Of a stretch of DNA of 64,000 nucleotides, positions 61,422 through 64,000 are shown piece by piece. Source of the DNA: a candidate division CSSED10-310 bacterium (GTDB lineage: Bacteria > CSSED10-310). Location of the stretch: assembly GCA_016931515.1 (NCBI GenBank), contig JAFGEQ010000002.1:62001-126000 (forward strand), in the 5' to 3' direction. Position 1 is the stretch's first letter, and every line of letters begins with the position of its first letter. The position numbers were made by a program, and so were the translations under genes. A model generated the notes under the pieces. That model had not been told where the DNA came from. It was given only the letters and a program-made list of their open reading frames with translations, and searched no databases.

Positions 61422-63062
61422 TTATTTAAAAGTAACAGTTATATCCATAATTATATCAGCCGGTCGACCGTGATATGTACCGTTTGTATATGTCCAGGAC
61501 TGAACTGCTTCCATCGCAAGATTATCAAGATCCGGGTCAACGCTGTTGAGTATTGCGAAGCGGCCGAGTTTGCCGGTTTTAAGAATGATACATTGAACAA
61601 CGACTTGAACAGGCGTTTCATAGTGTCCGATAAGATGCCGGGGAAGTTGGAGTGGTTTAGCATTATGAACAACGGGGGCAATGACCCCGGGGCGTTCCAT
61701 CCAGAAAGGTTCTTTTCCTTCATCGATCTGATGCTTCCCGGCTGCCGGTTTCTTAGTTGACGGGGTTGCTTTCTTTTCAGCGATGGAACGTTCTGATTGG
61801 GTTGATTTTTGAAAGAAAGATACAACCAGGTCATAGCTTTTTGAGATGCAGGATTCTACTCCTTTTTTTGCAGTGAGCAGAAGCGAAGCGGGCATGAATA
61901 AATAGGCTGTGGCGACCCCGATGATCATCAACAGAGTCGTCACCCGGGTCCAAGGAAATTTCCTGGATTCCGGAGGTGCTTTGATTGTGCCATAGCGGGG
62001 TTCTGTTTTCCGTCCCTGACTACCGGGATAAATCGTCAGATCCGGTGTTGTCTTCATTGTTTCAGCCAAGCTGATGACATCAGGGATCAGGGGACCGTCA
62101 GCTTGGATCGTCACATCATCGTCAGATTGAATTGCTGCAGTATTTTTTGAGGGTAAATGTTTGTCAGCCGCATTCGGCGATGTCAACTCGATCCCCAACG
62201 CATGTCCCAGGGCTTTGGAAAAATCAAGAATTGATGGATACCGTTCAACCGGACTGCTCTGCATCGCTCTATCCAGGACCTTGTCGACTTCACTCGGCCA
62301 GGCCGAACCGGGAACAAGATCTGAAAGGCGTGGAGGCGGTTCTTTGACGCGACGCATTAGAGCTGTAATTGGAGAACCTTCCGAGAAGGCAGGTTTACCG
62401 GTAATGCTTTCCAGAAAAATTAAGGCAAGGGAATACTGGTCACTCCTGTGATCGACCGGCACTTCCATAGCCTGTTCCGGCGAACAGTAACGAAGTTTTC
62501 CGATGAATGTATTTGTTGTCGTCTGCCCAATCTCCATGATTTTCCGACTCTCGGGATGAAAAGCATCCTGCCGGGCAATTCCAAAATCAATCACCTTCAC
62601 ATTGATGTTCAGCTCATCATACCCTGCAACCATAAGGTTATCGGGAGACAAATCACGGTGAACAATCCCTTTGCTGTGGGCGTAATACAACCCCTGAGCT
62701 GCCTGATCGACGATCTGCCACATTTCTTTTGCCGGAATGACGCCATGATAAAGAACAAGGTCATCAAGACTCTCACCACTGGCAATCTCCATTACAATGA
62801 AAAGAAATCCCTTTTCTTCAAAAAATTCGAACACCCTGATCAGATGAGGATGCTCCAGGATAGCCAGAATTCGGGCTTCCTGCTCGAATCTCCTCACGAA
62901 TTGAGGATCATTCGCGAGATCGGGTCTAAGTACTTTCACAGCGCGTTCAACATGAAGTTTCACATGTCGACCGCGAAAAACAGCACTCATACCACCCGAA
63001 CCAATAATATCGGTAAGATGATATTCCCTTATCTGTTTTCCAAGCCATTCGCGTGGATTCAC
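61422..63062 (-). CDS. Membrane Ser/Thr protein kinase with TonB-like C-terminal domain
   Basis: A 546-aa inner-membrane kinase. Residues about 13-275 are a complete Hanks-type kinase: GSGGMSAVF (ATP loop), AVKVL (Lys), HRDLSPDN (catalytic Asp, with Ser in place of the usual Lys), DFG and SPEQ in the activation segment. A disordered linker with TTPDLTIYPGSQGRKTEPRY follows, then a single membrane span at about residues 376-394. The periplasmic part ends in an 80-residue TonB C-terminal-like fold (VVQCIILKTGKLGRFAIL...LAMEAVQSW). PASTA or other sensor domains are absent. The start is GTG at 63062. It could phosphorylate FHA partners. Confidence 0.9.
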   Translation of the reverse strand: MNPREWLGKQIREYHLTDIIGSGGMSAVFRGRHVKLHVERAVKVLRPDLANDPQFVRRFEQEARILAILEHPHLIRVFEFFEEKGFLFIVMEIASGESLDDLVLYHGVIPAKEMWQIVDQAAQGLYYAHSKGIVHRDLSPDNLMVAGYDELNINVKVIDFGIARQDAFHPESRKIMEIGQTTTNTFIGKLRYCSPEQAMEVPVDHRSDQYSLALIFLESITGKPAFSEGSPITALMRRVKEPPPRLSDLVPGSAWPSEVDKVLDRAMQSSPVERYPSILDFSKALGHALGIELTSPNAADKHLPSKNTAAIQSDDDVTIQADGPLIPDVISLAETMKTTPDLTIYPGSQGRKTEPRYGTIKAPPESRKFPWTRVTTLLMIIGVATAYLFMPASLLLTAKKGVESCISKSYDLVVSFFQKSTQSERSIAEKKATPSTKKPAAGKHQIDEGKEPFWMERPGVIAPVVHNAKPLQLPRHLIGHYETPVQVVVQCIILKTGKLGRFAILNSVDPDLDNLAMEAVQSWTYTNGTYHGRPADIIMDITVTFK

Positions 63063-63093
63063 TGATCGTCTACCTTAGTATTGAAACACGGTC

Positions 63094-64000
63094 TTATCGA
63101 TATGCCCATGTAACCACATCATAAACACCGAACAGTTCCCGGGAATCATGATCCAGCAGGGCAGCCCAAAAACGGAGATCTTCGGCTGATCCATCAACAT
63201 CAGGCCAGACGAAGGTCAGAACAACTTCATCTGGATAAATGCTTCCGGTATCCAGGACTCTTTGCCGCCAGGTGATTGATTCAGTCCATTCCGGCCAGAA
63301 CCAGAATGCCCCATACACATCTAAAAGTATGAATTCATCTACGTTGATTGATGAACCTGCGTTGACGAGGGTCCGCGATAAACGAAACGTGTCTCCTCGA
63401 CTGAAAGAATCGCTGTTGAGATGCAGCGTCGTACCTGATTGTGCTGGATCGGGGGTTGGAGAAGGGGTTGGTGTTGGGAAAGCCGTGAGATCAAAGTCCA
63501 TAAGATCCATGCGGAGTTCTCTGAGAAGGAGCCCCTGGTCAGGCATCTCCAGATCGGTCATGGAGAAAAAAGCGTAGTTCCGAGCAATATCCGCATATCG
63601 AGCCAATAAAGATCCGTCCCATTCCGCTCCCGATCCTTCGATCCTGATAACATTCCATGTTTTATAACTCTCCATGGTCATCACGTCGAAATCGATATTG
63701 AAAAGCACAAAATCATCGAAGGTATCCTCCATCGTCTGCGGTCCGGATCCGATATCGTATGTTATATAGTAACGACCATAGAAAAACAGGGTCATAGCCT
63801 CCGACCACTGATTCCCTACTTCAACAGGAAACCGTATACAATCGCGTGCCGGCTCGTATTCCTCCGTGAAGGCAATTTCGATCGTGCCGACCTGGCGCCA
63901 TGAGAAAAGGTAATCAGCCCACAGATCAGCGGTGATGAACCGTGAATTGTAAACGGTTCCAAGTGTTTCGGTGTCAACCCACATTTCGCCCGTCTGGGTT
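63094..64000 (-). CDS. Secreted protein with Pro/Thr linker, 5' end outside the window
   Basis: The frame stays open to the window end: an in-frame Met lies at 63984, but upstream codons continue without a stop, so the start is not visible. The first 190 residues here are beta-rich and unrecognised. A short linker FPTPTPSPTPDPAQSG follows, then a 105-residue C-terminal module with LHLNSDSFSRGDTFRLSRTL, FWFWPEWT and FVWPDVDGSAEDLRFWAALLD. The same pattern ends the protein at 42.8-43.9 kb. The module is probably secreted, and is not a family I know. It lies 31 bases upstream of the kinase gene on the same strand. Confidence 0.75.
   Translation of the reverse strand, partial: TQTGEMWVDTETLGTVYNSRFITADLWADYLFSWRQVGTIEIAFTEEYEPARDCIRFPVEVGNQWSEAMTLFFYGRYYITYDIGSGPQTMEDTFDDFVLFNIDFDVMTMESYKTWNVIRIEGSGAEWDGSLLARYADIARNYAFFSMTDLEMPDQGLLLRELRMDLMDFDLTAFPTPTPSPTPDPAQSGTTLHLNSDSFSRGDTFRLSRTLVNAGSSINVDEFILLDVYGAFWFWPEWTESITWRQRVLDTGSIYPDEVVLTFVWPDVDGSAEDLRFWAALLDHDSRELFGVYDVVTWAYR

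Overview
The window reads as chromosome of an uncultured, Gram-negative-type (LPS-making) bacterium. It carries KDO synthesis (kdsA, kdsD), two family-9 heptosyltransferase-like genes, a KDO-kinase-like protein, outer-membrane-type lipoproteins and type III secretion (T3S) export-gate genes. Starts are ATG, GTG or TTG behind strong AGGAGG-like ribosome sites. Secreted proteins have long Pro/Thr linkers, and two IPTL-type sorting tails occur. Protein phosphorylation genes (Ser/Thr kinase, PP2C, FHA, sigma54-type AAA+) are abundant. I cannot name the phylum. The strongest taxonomic oddity is a complete archaeal-type GatD/GatE tRNA amidotransferase pair in this otherwise bacterial setting.

1-11.2 kb: a 3'-truncated ABC exporter; divergently, a giant pseudokinase/ATPase/TPR/GAF/sigma54-AAA+ regulator, a PP2C phosphatase, a sugar-nucleotide epimerase, a degenerate sulfatase-like lipoprotein, a small membrane protein and a tail-anchored FHA protein. 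11.2-15.6 kb (minus strand): T3S operon sctU - unknown 204-aa protein - SycD-like TPR chaperone - sctV, with two near-consensus sigma70 promoters, each with a palindrome at the predicted transcription start. 15.6-24.7 kb: glycosyltransferase, mgtE, a transglutaminase/TPR lipoprotein, trxB, then the glycan-precursor operon fcl-kdsA-kdsD, and ispD. 24.8-33.8 kb: NYN nuclease with a cold-shock-like tail, M23 peptidase, YfhO-like membrane protein, KDO-kinase-like protein, heptosyltransferase, MtfA-like and M3 metallopeptidases.

33.9-43.9 kb: a second GT9 enzyme, a 1460-aa surface protein that looks like two sorted proteins fused head to tail, rlmKL, a parvulin lipoprotein and a secreted protein with a Pro/Thr linker. 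44-51.6 kb: a translationally coupled operon GT2 - nucleotidyltransferase - carbamoyltransferase, a divergent GT2, a MobA-like protein with an insert, and a pyroglutamyl-peptidase/FolC fusion. 51.6-55.4 kb: an NtrC-like regulator with a damaged GAFTGA loop, an FHA-histidine kinase and tldD. 55.6-59 kb: convergent gatD and gatE. 59-64 kb: two secreted proteins (one an endonuclease/exonuclease/phosphatase fold with an inserted EF-hand loop), a Ser/Thr kinase with a TonB-like C-terminus, and a 5'-truncated secreted protein sharing its C-terminal module with the one at 42.8-43.9 kb.

No rRNA, tRNA, CRISPR array, insertion sequence or prophage was recognised, and no gap between genes exceeds 300 bases. 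All family assignments come from motif reading by eye, without database searches.
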